DNA of 64,000 nucleotides from an uncultured Bacteroidia bacterium (GTDB taxonomy: Bacteria > Bacteroidota > Bacteroidia > Bacteroidales > Prolixibacteraceae): assembly GCA_903923905.1 (NCBI GenBank), contig CAIXZH010000116.1, positions 1 to 64,000 of the forward strand, given 5' to 3'. Of this stretch, positions 20,344-30,301 are shown in pieces (the first letter of the stretch is position 1; each line of letters begins with the position of its first letter). The notes beneath the pieces are model-generated. The model was not told the origin of the DNA. It saw only the letters and a list, made by a program, of their open reading frames with translations, and ran no database searches. Position numbers and translations under genes: made by a program.

Positions 20344-20565
20344 TTAAGTTGCTTTTAGCCGGGCATAGGTGACAGGTGGCTGCCTTAATTCATCAATTTT
20401 TATTTCGATAATGTCCGGGAATTTAAGGATGAATTTTGACAATTTGCCATAGACAATATTTTTCTTGCGAAGCAATACTCCTATTTCAGCAAGATTTGCC
20501 CAACCATCAGCTTTTGCGCAGTCAGCAATTACTTCTGTCAAAATCTCACTTTCTGTTGTTTCCAT
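20344..20565 (-). CDS. Stand-alone LOTUS/OST-HTH-like small protein (73 aa)
   Basis: 'DGWANLAEIGVLLRKKNIVYGKLSKFILKFPDIIEIK' resembles the OST-HTH core (GW-x-L-x-x-(I/L)-G...Y-x-K-L-x-x-F/L...FE). Confidence 0.55.
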   Translation of the reverse strand: METTESEILTEVIADCAKADGWANLAEIGVLLRKKNIVYGKLSKFILKFPDIIEIKIDELRQPPVTYARLKAT

Positions 20566-20718
20566 ATTGTTTGATATTTAGTCCGGTAAAACGGACAAAA
20601 AGAACAAATTAATATAGTTTAAATCGGATGCTAATATACACATTTATTTTCCTTATTGTTTAGGTTTTACACCCTTTTAGCCGATCATTTTTTTAGTTTT
20701 CCGGTGAAATTAATCCGA

Positions 20719-21414
20719 TTAACCTGAGCTGTGAGTCATTATAAAACCACTGCCATGAATATTTCGTATTTCTATTGATGGGTCTTCCTTAAGATATTTT
20801 CTCAAACGGGTAATAAATACATCCATACTGCGTGTGGTAAAATAGCCGTCATCACCCCATATTTTTTTGAGAGCAATCTCCCGCTCAAGCAATTCATTTT
20901 TATGTTCACAGAGTAACTTGAGTAAAGCTGACTCCTTTGGGCTTAATAACTGCCGGGAATCCCCTAATTTAATCTCACGCAACTTCGGATCAAAAATATA
21001 ATTTCCAATTTGGACCAAATGATCATCATTGTTTTCTGAATTATCTGATCTTTTCAATACTACTGCAATTTTATAGAGTAATACCTCTGTATCAAAAGGT
21101 TTGATTATGTAATCGTCCGCACCGATACGGTAACCGGTAATAATATCTTCCTTTAATGATTTGGCAGTCAGATAGATCATAGGAATTTCGGGATTAATGG
21201 TCCGGATATCTCTTCCAATTGAAAATCCGTCAACATGAGGAAGCATCACGTCGAGCAGGCACAAGTCGAATAATCCGGCCTGAAACGCGCTAAAAGCATA
21301 TTTCCCGTCATCGATCCAGGTTACCGAGTAATTGCAGATCTCGAGATAGGATTTTAAAACAGCTCCGAAACTGAGATCATCCTCGACAAAAAAAAGTGAT
21401 TTCTTAGGGCTCAT
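20719..21414 (-). CDS. OmpR-family response regulator
   Basis: Receiver 'LFFVEDDLSFGAVLKSYLE...DLCLLDVMLPHVDGF', winged-helix 'LLSPKESALLKLLCEHKNELLEREIALKKIWGDDGYFTTRSMDVFITRLRKYL'. Confidence 0.96.
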   Translation of the reverse strand: MSPKKSLFFVEDDLSFGAVLKSYLEICNYSVTWIDDGKYAFSAFQAGLFDLCLLDVMLPHVDGFSIGRDIRTINPEIPMIYLTAKSLKEDIITGYRIGADDYIIKPFDTEVLLYKIAVVLKRSDNSENNDDHLVQIGNYIFDPKLREIKLGDSRQLLSPKESALLKLLCEHKNELLEREIALKKIWGDDGYFTTRSMDVFITRLRKYLKEDPSIEIRNIHGSGFIMTHSSG

Positions 21415-23018
21415 CGTTTGTGCATTAAAAATGGAATGAAAACCATAAACCGGCTTCCTTTCCCAGGTTCACTGTAAACCTTAATATTTCCTTCATTAAT
21501 TTCCATGATTGCCTTGACATAGCTTAAGCCAAGACCAAACCCTTTGATGTTGTGAATATTGCCGGAAGGGAGCCGGTAAAATTTGTCAAATATCTTTGAT
21601 TGTACGGTCTTGCTCATCCCAATTCCCTGGTCTTCAACTGATAAGATTAATCCTTTTGGAGTATTGGTCGTGTGAACAGTGATTAACGGTGATTCGGGAG
21701 AATATTTGTTGGCATTATCCAGCAGATTATAGACCAGGTTTATGAAGTGAATGGGATCGGTGGTTACCACCGGATTTGGCGCCTCAAGTTTTGAGTTAAT
21801 CCGCCCCCCTTTTTTTTCGACCTGCAACCAAATTCCTTGGATGGCCTCTTCGATCAATTCATGGACATTGACCGGTTGAAAGTTGAATTCGAACTCTTTT
21901 CGTTCCAAACGGGCTATTTGAAGTATCCGTTCAACTTGTTCATTCATCCTGATATTCTCCTTTCTGATCATCCCTGCAAAGAATCTGACCCGTTCTTCAT
22001 CCCCGATCACCTTGTCATTTAATATGGAGTCTGAAGCAATGGAGATTGTGGCTATCGGGGTTTTAAACTCATGAGTCATATTATTTATAAAATCAGACTT
22101 CATCTCCGATATCTTTTTCTGCCTGAGAATCAGAAACAGGCTTAATGAAAAGGTCAGGAAAATAATCAGAGAAAACCCCACAGAAAGTCCAAGAAGCAGA
22201 TTGGTAGACCGACCTATAAACAGATTTCTGTTTGGGAACGAAATGGCCAGTTCCAGATTTCTTCGGAATATGTCGTTTGGAAAGAAGTTTGCCTTATACC
22301 ATTTTATAGGATTCGTATTATGAATATTAAGCTGATTTGCACTGTCCCCGGGGTAGATCAGGTAATTGAATCCGATTGGAATGGCTCTGTTTTCCAACTC
22401 CTCCGAAAGTAGTTTTTTCAGCTGATTTTCATCGATATGTCTGCCATTTTCCCAGCCTTTGTATTCAATGGCAATTGCCTTGGATAATTTCTTAAGTTGC
22501 TCGATTTTCTGCCCCATATTAACTCTGATCTGAGGAAGTTCAGCAACGAAAACAGAATCAATGTTAGTAACGATGGTGTCACCGTTGTATGAATATAAAT
22601 CTTTTGTCTTTCGTGGATGTCGATTGTAATCATGCTGAAAAGACCTTAAGCGAATGGTTTGACTTTCTGATTTTCGTTTCCCTGATTTGGAGGTAATTAC
22701 GGTAATCTGCCCATTTGCACTGTCTTTTTTTACAATTACCTCCATTTCCCCGGATTCCGAAATTGGAGGTGGGGGAGGGAAAAGCAATTGTTCATTCCAT
22801 TTTGTGGAGTCTCCATTGTCAAGATTGCGGATGATTTTAAGATCGCGGCCGGTCTCGAGCCTATGGAGTGCCTTATTCATTGCTTCATTCACGGATCGGT
22901 CAAAAAGTTCATTTCGTACCTTAACAGAATTGTTAAACCAATAGAATTGAACCGCAATTATTCCCAACAGAGATATTCCCATCAGAATTACCAGTCCTAT
23001 GATTGTCCGTTTCTTCAT
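21411..23018 (-). CDS. Membrane sensor histidine kinase
   Basis: 'FINNMTHEFKTPIATISIASDSIL' H-box; HATPase 'LLDNANKYSPESP...GQGIGMS/FGLGLSYVKAI' motifs; overlaps the RR by 4 nt. Confidence 0.95.
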   Translation of the reverse strand: MKKRTIIGLVILMGISLLGIIAVQFYWFNNSVKVRNELFDRSVNEAMNKALHRLETGRDLKIIRNLDNGDSTKWNEQLLFPPPPPISESGEMEVIVKKDSANGQITVITSKSGKRKSESQTIRLRSFQHDYNRHPRKTKDLYSYNGDTIVTNIDSVFVAELPQIRVNMGQKIEQLKKLSKAIAIEYKGWENGRHIDENQLKKLLSEELENRAIPIGFNYLIYPGDSANQLNIHNTNPIKWYKANFFPNDIFRRNLELAISFPNRNLFIGRSTNLLLGLSVGFSLIIFLTFSLSLFLILRQKKISEMKSDFINNMTHEFKTPIATISIASDSILNDKVIGDEERVRFFAGMIRKENIRMNEQVERILQIARLERKEFEFNFQPVNVHELIEEAIQGIWLQVEKKGGRINSKLEAPNPVVTTDPIHFINLVYNLLDNANKYSPESPLITVHTTNTPKGLILSVEDQGIGMSKTVQSKIFDKFYRLPSGNIHNIKGFGLGLSYVKAIMEINEGNIKVYSEPGKGSRFMVFIPFLMHKR

Positions 23019-23169
23019 AATCCAAAATTAGACAATAATTTAAGCAAGTTTTCAACTTTAACTTTCCCTTAACACTTTTTTGCAAAACCTTAACCGGATT
23101 GAGTTTTTAAACCAACTACTTTTGAGTGATTAAAAGGATAAAAAAAGTTCACTTTAAAAATTAATTCAA

Positions 23170-23952
23170 ATGAAACGAGTTTTAAGTCTGCGAAACAAGG
23201 TGGGATTTGCCCTGACTTTAGTAGGTTTGTTGATTGTGGCCTCCTCATTTACCTTTGGTCCGGTAGAAAGTGCCCAACTGGTTGGCGATGACCCCCAGCA
23301 AAAGGAGCAAAAGGTGAAAGTTGTGGTCGTTATGGATGGTAAAGAGACAAGAATAGATACCACCTTTAACCTTCCCGACGAAACAACAATTAACAACAAG
23401 GTAGATTCAATGCTTAAAAAGCTTGATGTGAATGGCGCATCATGCGATAAAGCAAATCGAATGGTTTTCCGGTTTGACAGATCACGGAAATTTCATCATG
23501 AAAATAAGATGGATACACTGCCGGGGGATGAACAATTTGATATTCAGATTCAAAACGGTGATTCAGGCAAGGTAATCGGAGAAGGACGGAATATCCATGT
23601 GAAACGATTGGGAAACTGCAGGATGTTGGAGGATTCGGATGAGTTTCTGCCTCCGCCACCACCCATGCCACCTCATGCTTTTGGGATGATGCATCAACAA
23701 TTTGGAGGTGATCCTTTTGCCTTCGATACCAAAGATGAATCTGTGATATCCTACGAAAAGAAGGATATTGGGAATGGACTTGAAAGAATAACCATTGTCC
23801 GGAAAAAGCACGATGAACATCAGATGAAGAAAGAAATTTCAGTAAAAGTTGAGGCATCCGACGCAGCAACAATCAAAAAGAAAGAGGCTGAACGACAGGC
23901 ATTGAAAAACCTTAAAGAGAAAGCTGAGGCTGAAAAGGATGCAAAGAAGTAG
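23170..23952 (+). CDS. Hypothetical signal-anchored protein with Pro stretch and highly charged C-terminus
   Basis: 260-aa ORF divergent from the HK/RR pair; N-terminal hydrophobic segment, 'PPPPPMPP', Lys/Glu-rich tail. Confidence 0.75.
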   Translation: MKRVLSLRNKVGFALTLVGLLIVASSFTFGPVESAQLVGDDPQQKEQKVKVVVVMDGKETRIDTTFNLPDETTINNKVDSMLKKLDVNGASCDKANRMVFRFDRSRKFHHENKMDTLPGDEQFDIQIQNGDSGKVIGEGRNIHVKRLGNCRMLEDSDEFLPPPPPMPPHAFGMMHQQFGGDPFAFDTKDESVISYEKKDIGNGLERITIVRKKHDEHQMKKEISVKVEASDAATIKKKEAERQALKNLKEKAEAEKDAKK

Positions 23953-23983
23953 ATTGAAATTAGTTGAAGCAGATTATTTAAGC

Positions 23984-24014
23984 AAAAAAAGGTGGAAGAA
24001 ATTCCACCTTTTTT
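23984..24014. terminator. Bidirectional Rho-independent terminator
   Basis: AAAAAAAGGTGGAA-gaaa-TTCCACCTTTTTT between convergent genes. Confidence 0.88.
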
Positions 24015-24032
24015 ATTTCTGAAAATTGATAG

Positions 24033-25529
24033 TTATACCGGCATATTTGGTAAAGACCAAGGTTCGCGGTAAGTATGTTTAATCAGTTCAGCCGCATAGA
24101 GTTTTGCAGCGATTGGTTCGGTATACGATCTGTCAAATGTTGGGTGACCGTCATGGATTTCAAATTTATCTTCCAAAACTGTTTTGATCACTTCAGTATC
24201 GTTAAGGTTGGTGAATTCCATTTTAGGGCCATCCCAGTCCAATACTTTGTCAAGTGATTGAAGACGAACAGCCAACACTCCCATAACAACCATTTCGTTG
24301 AAAGGACCTGATTCGCTGAAATCTGAAGCTGTTTTTTGGCGGGCCTCAGGTGATTCTTTACAGGCGCGAACCCAATCCATTTCGTGAGATAACTCTACAC
24401 GGCGACGGAATTTAGGGGCATTTTCCGGCTTGGCCACAGTACCATCAGGACGTAAAATCCAGGGATTAACTCCATAACAGCCACAAACCAGTTTGCCTTT
24501 AGTCCCGTGGAATATAACTCCACCGCCTGAATCATTAGGATTCCTTCCTTGTGGCCATCCTTCAGGAAGCATCGGTTTGATACCTCCATCATACCAGAAA
24601 ACCTCAACTTTAGGAAGTTTAATCTTAAAATTCTTAGGTTTAACCCTTTCAGGGAAAGTCAGACAAACAGATTGTGCAGTGGGTGCACTGTCAGTCAGAA
24701 GCATGGTTGAATTTCCCTGGGCATGAATTGGATATCCTAATTTAAGGCCGGTGAATACCGGATGAAGAATATGACAAGCCATATCTCCCAAAGCACCGGT
24801 TCCGAAATCCCACCATCCGCGCCAGTTCCATGGATGATAAAGTTCGTTGTACATCCGTTTCTTGGCAGGACCAATAAATAAATCCCAATCCAAAGTTTCA
24901 GGAACCCACTGGCCATTTTTAGGGGTATTCTGACCCTGAGGCCAGATAGGACGGTCGGTGAAAGCTTCGACTTTTGTGATCTCCCCGATTTCACCATTGG
25001 CAATCCATTCACAGGTCAGATTGACCCCTTCCTGTGAGGACCCTTGATTACCCATCTGAGTTGCAACATTATTTTTGGCTGCCAATTTGGTTAGCAACCT
25101 TGATTCGTAAACCGTATGGGTAAGCGGTTTCTGGCAATAAACATGCTTGCCCATGGTGAGTGCATGAGAAGCGATAATAGCGTGAGTATGGTCAGCTGTT
25201 GCGATCACTACACCATCAATAGATTTCCCTAGTTCATCGTACATCACTCTCCAGTCTTTGTACTTCTTAGCATCAGGAAAATCCTTGAAACTTCTTTCAG
25301 CATACTTCCAGTCAACATCGCATAAACCTACGATATTTTCGGATTTCAGGTTTTTTAAATTACCATGGCCCATTCCTCCAATTCCGATTCCTGCAATATT
25401 TAGCTTATCGCTGGGGGCACGGTGACCTAGACCTGCAATTGTGTTTGAGGGAACAATTGCGATTGCGGCAGCAGCGGCTGCCCCTGTTCCCAGAAATCCC
25501 CTTCTTGAAACTTTGTTGTTTTCTTTCAT
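24033..25529 (-). CDS. Gfo/Idh/MocA-family oxidoreductase with Tat signal
   Basis: 'VSRRGFLGTGAAAAAAIAIVPSNTIAG', 'IAGIGIGGMGHGNLKNL', 'GVVIATADHTHAIIASHALTMGKHVYCQKPLTHTVYESRLL'. Confidence 0.93.
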   Translation of the reverse strand: MKENNKVSRRGFLGTGAAAAAAIAIVPSNTIAGLGHRAPSDKLNIAGIGIGGMGHGNLKNLKSENIVGLCDVDWKYAERSFKDFPDAKKYKDWRVMYDELGKSIDGVVIATADHTHAIIASHALTMGKHVYCQKPLTHTVYESRLLTKLAAKNNVATQMGNQGSSQEGVNLTCEWIANGEIGEITKVEAFTDRPIWPQGQNTPKNGQWVPETLDWDLFIGPAKKRMYNELYHPWNWRGWWDFGTGALGDMACHILHPVFTGLKLGYPIHAQGNSTMLLTDSAPTAQSVCLTFPERVKPKNFKIKLPKVEVFWYDGGIKPMLPEGWPQGRNPNDSGGGVIFHGTKGKLVCGCYGVNPWILRPDGTVAKPENAPKFRRRVELSHEMDWVRACKESPEARQKTASDFSESGPFNEMVVMGVLAVRLQSLDKVLDWDGPKMEFTNLNDTEVIKTVLEDKFEIHDGHPTFDRSYTEPIAAKLYAAELIKHTYREPWSLPNMPV

Positions 25530-25966
25530 CCGTTATTAATTTATTTTTTTAGGGTCGGATGGAACTCGCATGTAAGTTTTCCATCCGTGGTTGTGTTTAG
25601 CGAACATGCTCGTTTCATGATGATAAATAAATCTTATAAAGTTTGATGGTTTGTAATTGACTGCTAAAGATATTTGTTCTTAACCATACCAACAAATTTC
25701 CAGCGGTTTTATTAAGGTTTATTAACGGTAAACTGTTCAGATATTGTGACATTGTTTAAGAAATTGAATAATAGAACTTTTAAAGTTTAATTTTTAATTT
25801 TGAAACTCACCTGGGATTAGGCTAATCGCTTTTTTATTCCTTCTTACCCCTTGATTTTATGATTTTAGCACAACCCGGTTCAGAGGTTTCTGAATACAGA
25901 GTGAATAACCTTCTCTTTCGGTTTAACTTAAATAGTTTGTGGTAGTCAACTCATTATTAAGGGGAT

Positions 25967-26992
25967 TTAATTGGAAGATAAACATATTTTGACTGGCAAA
26001 TGGTCACTAATTCCACCGTGGTATACCGGACCCAGGTAGGTTCTGAAAGGTTTCTTCCCAAGATATGTGGGATCAGGTTCTAACAGAAACCAAAAATCAC
26101 AAATTCCACCCAATTGGGGTACTATCTTCAAAGTGTTGCCCATTAATAAATCAGGTGAACAGATCATCTGATCGAATATTTCCCACTGACCACTGTTCTT
26201 AATCGTTCCTTCTGCCTGTTTTGACCAAAGAGTGGCTAAATTAATTAGCGACTTGGAATCTTTGTCACCCGGATAAGGGACGGCCTTGAGTATGGAAACG
26301 AAACATTCCTCATTGGGGGTTGCATTAAAATCACCCATGATCAGAATTTTTGCATTCATGTTATCATTTAACAGCGAATCAATGCCTTGCTTGAGAATGG
26401 CAGCCGCAATATTTCTTTTCTCCCTGGTTTCGATATATCCTCCACTTCGTGACGGCCAATGGTTGACAAAGAAATCGATTTGATTAGTTCCAAGCTGAGC
26501 TGTAAAATGGAGAATATCCCGCGACTGAAAAGGATTTTTCCCATATCCTGATACCGGTATAAATCGAAAATCAATAGGTTTTATCCTATCCTTGCGGTAC
26601 AATAAAGCCACATCAATTCCCCTTGGATCCGGAGATTCTTTATGAATAATTCCATAAGGTACTCTGTTTAAAGGGGTATGACTGATCAATTGTTCAACCA
26701 CCCAACGGTTTTCAACTTCAGCAAGCCCTATGATATCCGGGAATTGACCTTCTCCGGCTGTAATCAGGGCCTTGTAGATCATCCGGATTTTATCTTCGAA
26801 CCGTTGCATCGTCCAGTGCCTTTCACCGCGGGGAGTAAACTCTTCATCCGAAGTTGTTGGATCGTCCCAGATATCAAAGAGATTTTCAACATTGTAGAAA
26901 ATAACAGTATATTTTTTTTGTGCTGAAACTGTTACGCCATTTGCAGATACTATAAATGCAAAGATGATTATCCATTTAGGAATCCTATGCAT
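25967..26992 (-). CDS. Secreted endonuclease/exonuclease/phosphatase (EEP) family protein; start assigned to the internal Met with signal peptide
   Basis: 'YTVIFYNVENLFDIWDDP', 'PDIIGLAEVENRWVVEQL', 'ILIMGDFNATPNEE', 'GGISDHLPVKICL'. Confidence 0.88.
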   Translation of the reverse strand: MHRIPKWIIIFAFIVSANGVTVSAQKKYTVIFYNVENLFDIWDDPTTSDEEFTPRGERHWTMQRFEDKIRMIYKALITAGEGQFPDIIGLAEVENRWVVEQLISHTPLNRVPYGIIHKESPDPRGIDVALLYRKDRIKPIDFRFIPVSGYGKNPFQSRDILHFTAQLGTNQIDFFVNHWPSRSGGYIETREKRNIAAAILKQGIDSLLNDNMNAKILIMGDFNATPNEECFVSILKAVPYPGDKDSKSLINLATLWSKQAEGTIKNSGQWEIFDQMICSPDLLMGNTLKIVPQLGGICDFWFLLEPDPTYLGKKPFRTYLGPVYHGGISDHLPVKICLSSN

Positions 26993-27071
26993 CGACAGGT
27001 CAATTATGAATATCAAAAATAATAGCAGCAATGAAGAGAACTGAGTAGACATTCTGTTGAATCACCCGGTT

Positions 27072-28520
27072 TTACATATTTTCCACACCGAAAAATAAAC
27101 AAATGAGTATTTCGAGGCTGGTTACCACCTCGGCAGAGGATGCCCCCTCCTTCATATAATAGGGGTACCATTTGAGCTTCGCCTCTTTCTTTGAAGAAGG
27201 ATTCCCGGCTTTAGTATCTTCTTCTGAGCCGGCACCTGTAGTTGCAGAAGTATTTATTTTTTTGAGGGACCGGTTACTTTCCGGATTGCAATTATAGAAT
27301 AGCATGGTTGTCAACGTGTGGCTATCAGAATTAAGTTCTATTAGTCCTGTTATAGCATTGAATTCGGCTGTAAAAGGGATATTATTTAGTATTCCAACAA
27401 CCCGGTGAATAACCCCAGTACCTGATGAACTTTCGATAAAAGATCCGCTTGTCAGATTGAACTTCTCATTGGGCCGGTCTGAAGGAAGAGCCTTAGATAT
27501 TCTTTGATAAGAAAAGCCACCAACACTGGTCGAATCATTGAATAATTGAACTTCCAAAGGGCTTATAATCCGGCTTTGCACTTCATCGGAATTGGTCGCA
27601 GACGTTTTTTCCTCTGTCCATTTCATATGAATAAGGAGCCTTTTCCCGCCTGGAAGTTGAATCACTCCTCTTTTTCTCCCTTTTTCTTTAACGGTATAAT
27701 CCATTCCAACACCTGTTGCATCAGTGAACATTTTGGCCAGCATTGGTTTTAAGGATATTTGATCAGTTGCGACATCCAGCTTATTTTTATAGTTGAACTT
27801 CATAACCGTGTCTTTATCACTGACCAGCAGGGATGAAGAATTATCTAAACTGGGCCAGGCTCCATTGGTTTTCAAAACGTAACGTATTGATTTGGGAAAC
27901 CACAATCGAATTTCCTTCTCCTGCTCCTCTCTGTTGGGGCCAATAGCTATGGTCATTGCTCCGGTATACTCACTTTCCATGCTGATGGTCTCCCTGATCA
28001 ACCCAATGAATATTCTTTGGAAATCCCTTGATGAAAACTGCTGCTGGGAAGCTGGAATATCATTAGAATATATAATATTATGTTTGACCTCTTTTTCAAG
28101 AATTATTTTTCCTTCTTTTCGGATAAGGGTCTTTATAGACCAAATGAGACCATAACCTGTCGTTTCCCTTGTGAGAAAGGAGAAAATATGTACATTATAA
28201 CCATTGGGGGATGAAGGTCCTGCCAGATCTTCCTTCGGCTTTCCAAAACCCTTAATATTCCGGTAGTCAATATTATCCGGAAAATTAATGTTGCTGAACC
28301 TAAACTGATGGATAAGATCTGCTTTAATTTGGGTATTAATCGAATCGCGAACCTCAGGATTTAGGAAATAATTGGGGAAATTGGATTCCTCAAGCCATCG
28401 GATAGTATGTTTAAAAGTAACTACACTGGCATCCTGACCATATGTCGTATTGAATGAAACCATCACTATTAAAAGGTTTAAAAGCAAATGGAATTTCCTG
28501 ATTTCAGTTGTCTTGCTCAT
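27072..28520 (-). CDS. Hypothetical secreted protein
   Basis: Long ORF (482 aa), N-terminal signal; no family recognised. Confidence 0.65.
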   Translation of the reverse strand: MSKTTEIRKFHLLLNLLIVMVSFNTTYGQDASVVTFKHTIRWLEESNFPNYFLNPEVRDSINTQIKADLIHQFRFSNINFPDNIDYRNIKGFGKPKEDLAGPSSPNGYNVHIFSFLTRETTGYGLIWSIKTLIRKEGKIILEKEVKHNIIYSNDIPASQQQFSSRDFQRIFIGLIRETISMESEYTGAMTIAIGPNREEQEKEIRLWFPKSIRYVLKTNGAWPSLDNSSSLLVSDKDTVMKFNYKNKLDVATDQISLKPMLAKMFTDATGVGMDYTVKEKGRKRGVIQLPGGKRLLIHMKWTEEKTSATNSDEVQSRIISPLEVQLFNDSTSVGGFSYQRISKALPSDRPNEKFNLTSGSFIESSSGTGVIHRVVGILNNIPFTAEFNAITGLIELNSDSHTLTTMLFYNCNPESNRSLKKINTSATTGAGSEEDTKAGNPSSKKEAKLKWYPYYMKEGASSAEVVTSLEILICLFFGVENM

Positions 28521-28783
28521 AGGAATTATGATTTATGGGCAGAATTAGTAATTGAATTTCTGATAATTAAACCAAATGTATTTTGCAATTCAAATAATAA
28601 AGAGAAAAATAAATATACAAAAAATAATTGAATTTTTAGGAAATTGGGTTGTCTTACCAGAATCGGAACAGAAATAAAAGTTGGAGAACTGAAATTATTA
28701 AGGCCAGTCGCCAAAAGCAGTAGCTGAATCTGATTCTGTCAGAAGGTTAAAGGTTTTATTTACAGTTTAATTAGCTAAAACAC

Positions 28784-30202
28784 CTACTTTTCAATCCGTT
28801 CAAATGCACCAAGGTCGGGACCTGCATCACTTATACGGCTTACATTTTTTACGTCGACTGGATATATTTTTGCATAATCCATTCTTCCATAATCTTTGGC
28901 AATGGATAAGGTATCCAATTCAAAATTACCGGTATAAGGACTTATAAACCGTGGATTCACATTTCGGATGATTTCTGTAAAACTGCCTGGATTTGTGAGT
29001 TTAAAGGTGTCGGCGATTTGAATAAGACTTCTGTCGAAAAGGTAGTTTGTCTCCCCTTTGGTATCCATTGAGAGCAGTAATTCATTGATACGGTTGCCGG
29101 TGATGATGCAATTTCCAAAAAATGCCTGGCTTAAATCCCCCACATACCGGATGCCGCTGTTGGTGTCAACCAGGTAATTGGAGATTACTAAAGTTTCAGT
29201 GGTTCTTACACCTGACGATAAATCATTATAATAATTTGCAAAAGTACTATGGTAGAATTGATAATCACCTCCAAGTAAAAGGGCAGTACAATAGTACCTT
29301 ACATTTGAAATAACACAGTTATATGCTATGATTTTAGATTTCATAGCCCAAATTCCAGACCAGCTCATGTTTTCAATGAGGGTATTTGAAAGTTCCAGAG
29401 AGGCAAATCCGCTGTGTTCAATTGTCCCGACCTGTAACCCGGTATTGGCATTTTTGATTTTTGCAAAGTTGATGATATCATTATGACTTCCTGAACAGAG
29501 GATGATCCCATTCCATTGGTCAGGTACTTCGCTGTAAGCTGGCTCAAGACGATCCCCCTTGAATTCTACGGGTTCCTCAAAGGTGCCGTCCACGATTAAG
29601 GTTCCTTTGACCATCAATCCTGCATTCTTGTGGAAATATACGGATGTCCCGGCCTCAATAGTCAGTGTTCGACCAGAGTCAACTGTAGCTTCATTATAAA
29701 CCAGATACGGGCGATCATTGGTCCAAACACTATTTTTTGAAATATTGGAGTTTATCATTACAAAATCTTGCCCCCAGGCCATCAACCGCACTTTTTGCTC
29801 CACGCTATTTACCCTGAAAATAATTGAATCTTCGGCAATCAGCGGACCACTCTTTCCAGTTTTCCCCAATGTTGCTTCGATGAAAATGAAGATACTATCC
29901 TGAGGTGGTATTTGGACATTGTATGTTTCATTCGATGCTTCACCATTTACATTCAAACGAAAACCATTCTGATTTCCTCCGGCCAGAATAACCGATGAAA
30001 TGACAACAGTTTCATTGGTTTGGTTTGTGACCCGAAGATTCTTTGTCGGGGAGCCAATTGAAGTGAAAAGGGTATCAAATGTAATAAAGGTGGATGAAAA
30101 ATGGAGTGCTGACTCTGAGGAAGTTCCCATTTTCTCTTTTTGACAGGCGCAAAAGAAAATTAAAACTGTGAAGAAGGTCAATATTTCGGATAAACACTTC
30201 AT
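28784..30202 (-). CDS. Lipoprotein with right-handed beta-helix-like repeats
   Basis: Lipobox 'LIFFCACQ'; 'LTIEAGTSVYFHKNAGLMVKGTLIVDGTFEEPVEFKGDRLEP...NGIILCSGSHNDIINFAKIKNANTGLQVG'. Confidence 0.8.
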   Translation of the reverse strand: MKCLSEILTFFTVLIFFCACQKEKMGTSSESALHFSSTFITFDTLFTSIGSPTKNLRVTNQTNETVVISSVILAGGNQNGFRLNVNGEASNETYNVQIPPQDSIFIFIEATLGKTGKSGPLIAEDSIIFRVNSVEQKVRLMAWGQDFVMINSNISKNSVWTNDRPYLVYNEATVDSGRTLTIEAGTSVYFHKNAGLMVKGTLIVDGTFEEPVEFKGDRLEPAYSEVPDQWNGIILCSGSHNDIINFAKIKNANTGLQVGTIEHSGFASLELSNTLIENMSWSGIWAMKSKIIAYNCVISNVRYYCTALLLGGDYQFYHSTFANYYNDLSSGVRTTETLVISNYLVDTNSGIRYVGDLSQAFFGNCIITGNRINELLLSMDTKGETNYLFDRSLIQIADTFKLTNPGSFTEIIRNVNPRFISPYTGNFELDTLSIAKDYGRMDYAKIYPVDVKNVSRISDAGPDLGAFERIEK

Positions 30203-30301
30203 CCTGGAATGTTAGTTGATTACCTTGGTCCTGTTTTAAAAACAAATACTCTTCGGTACATTTCAAAGATACTACATAATTGGCGAAATCCTTAACTTTT
30301 T

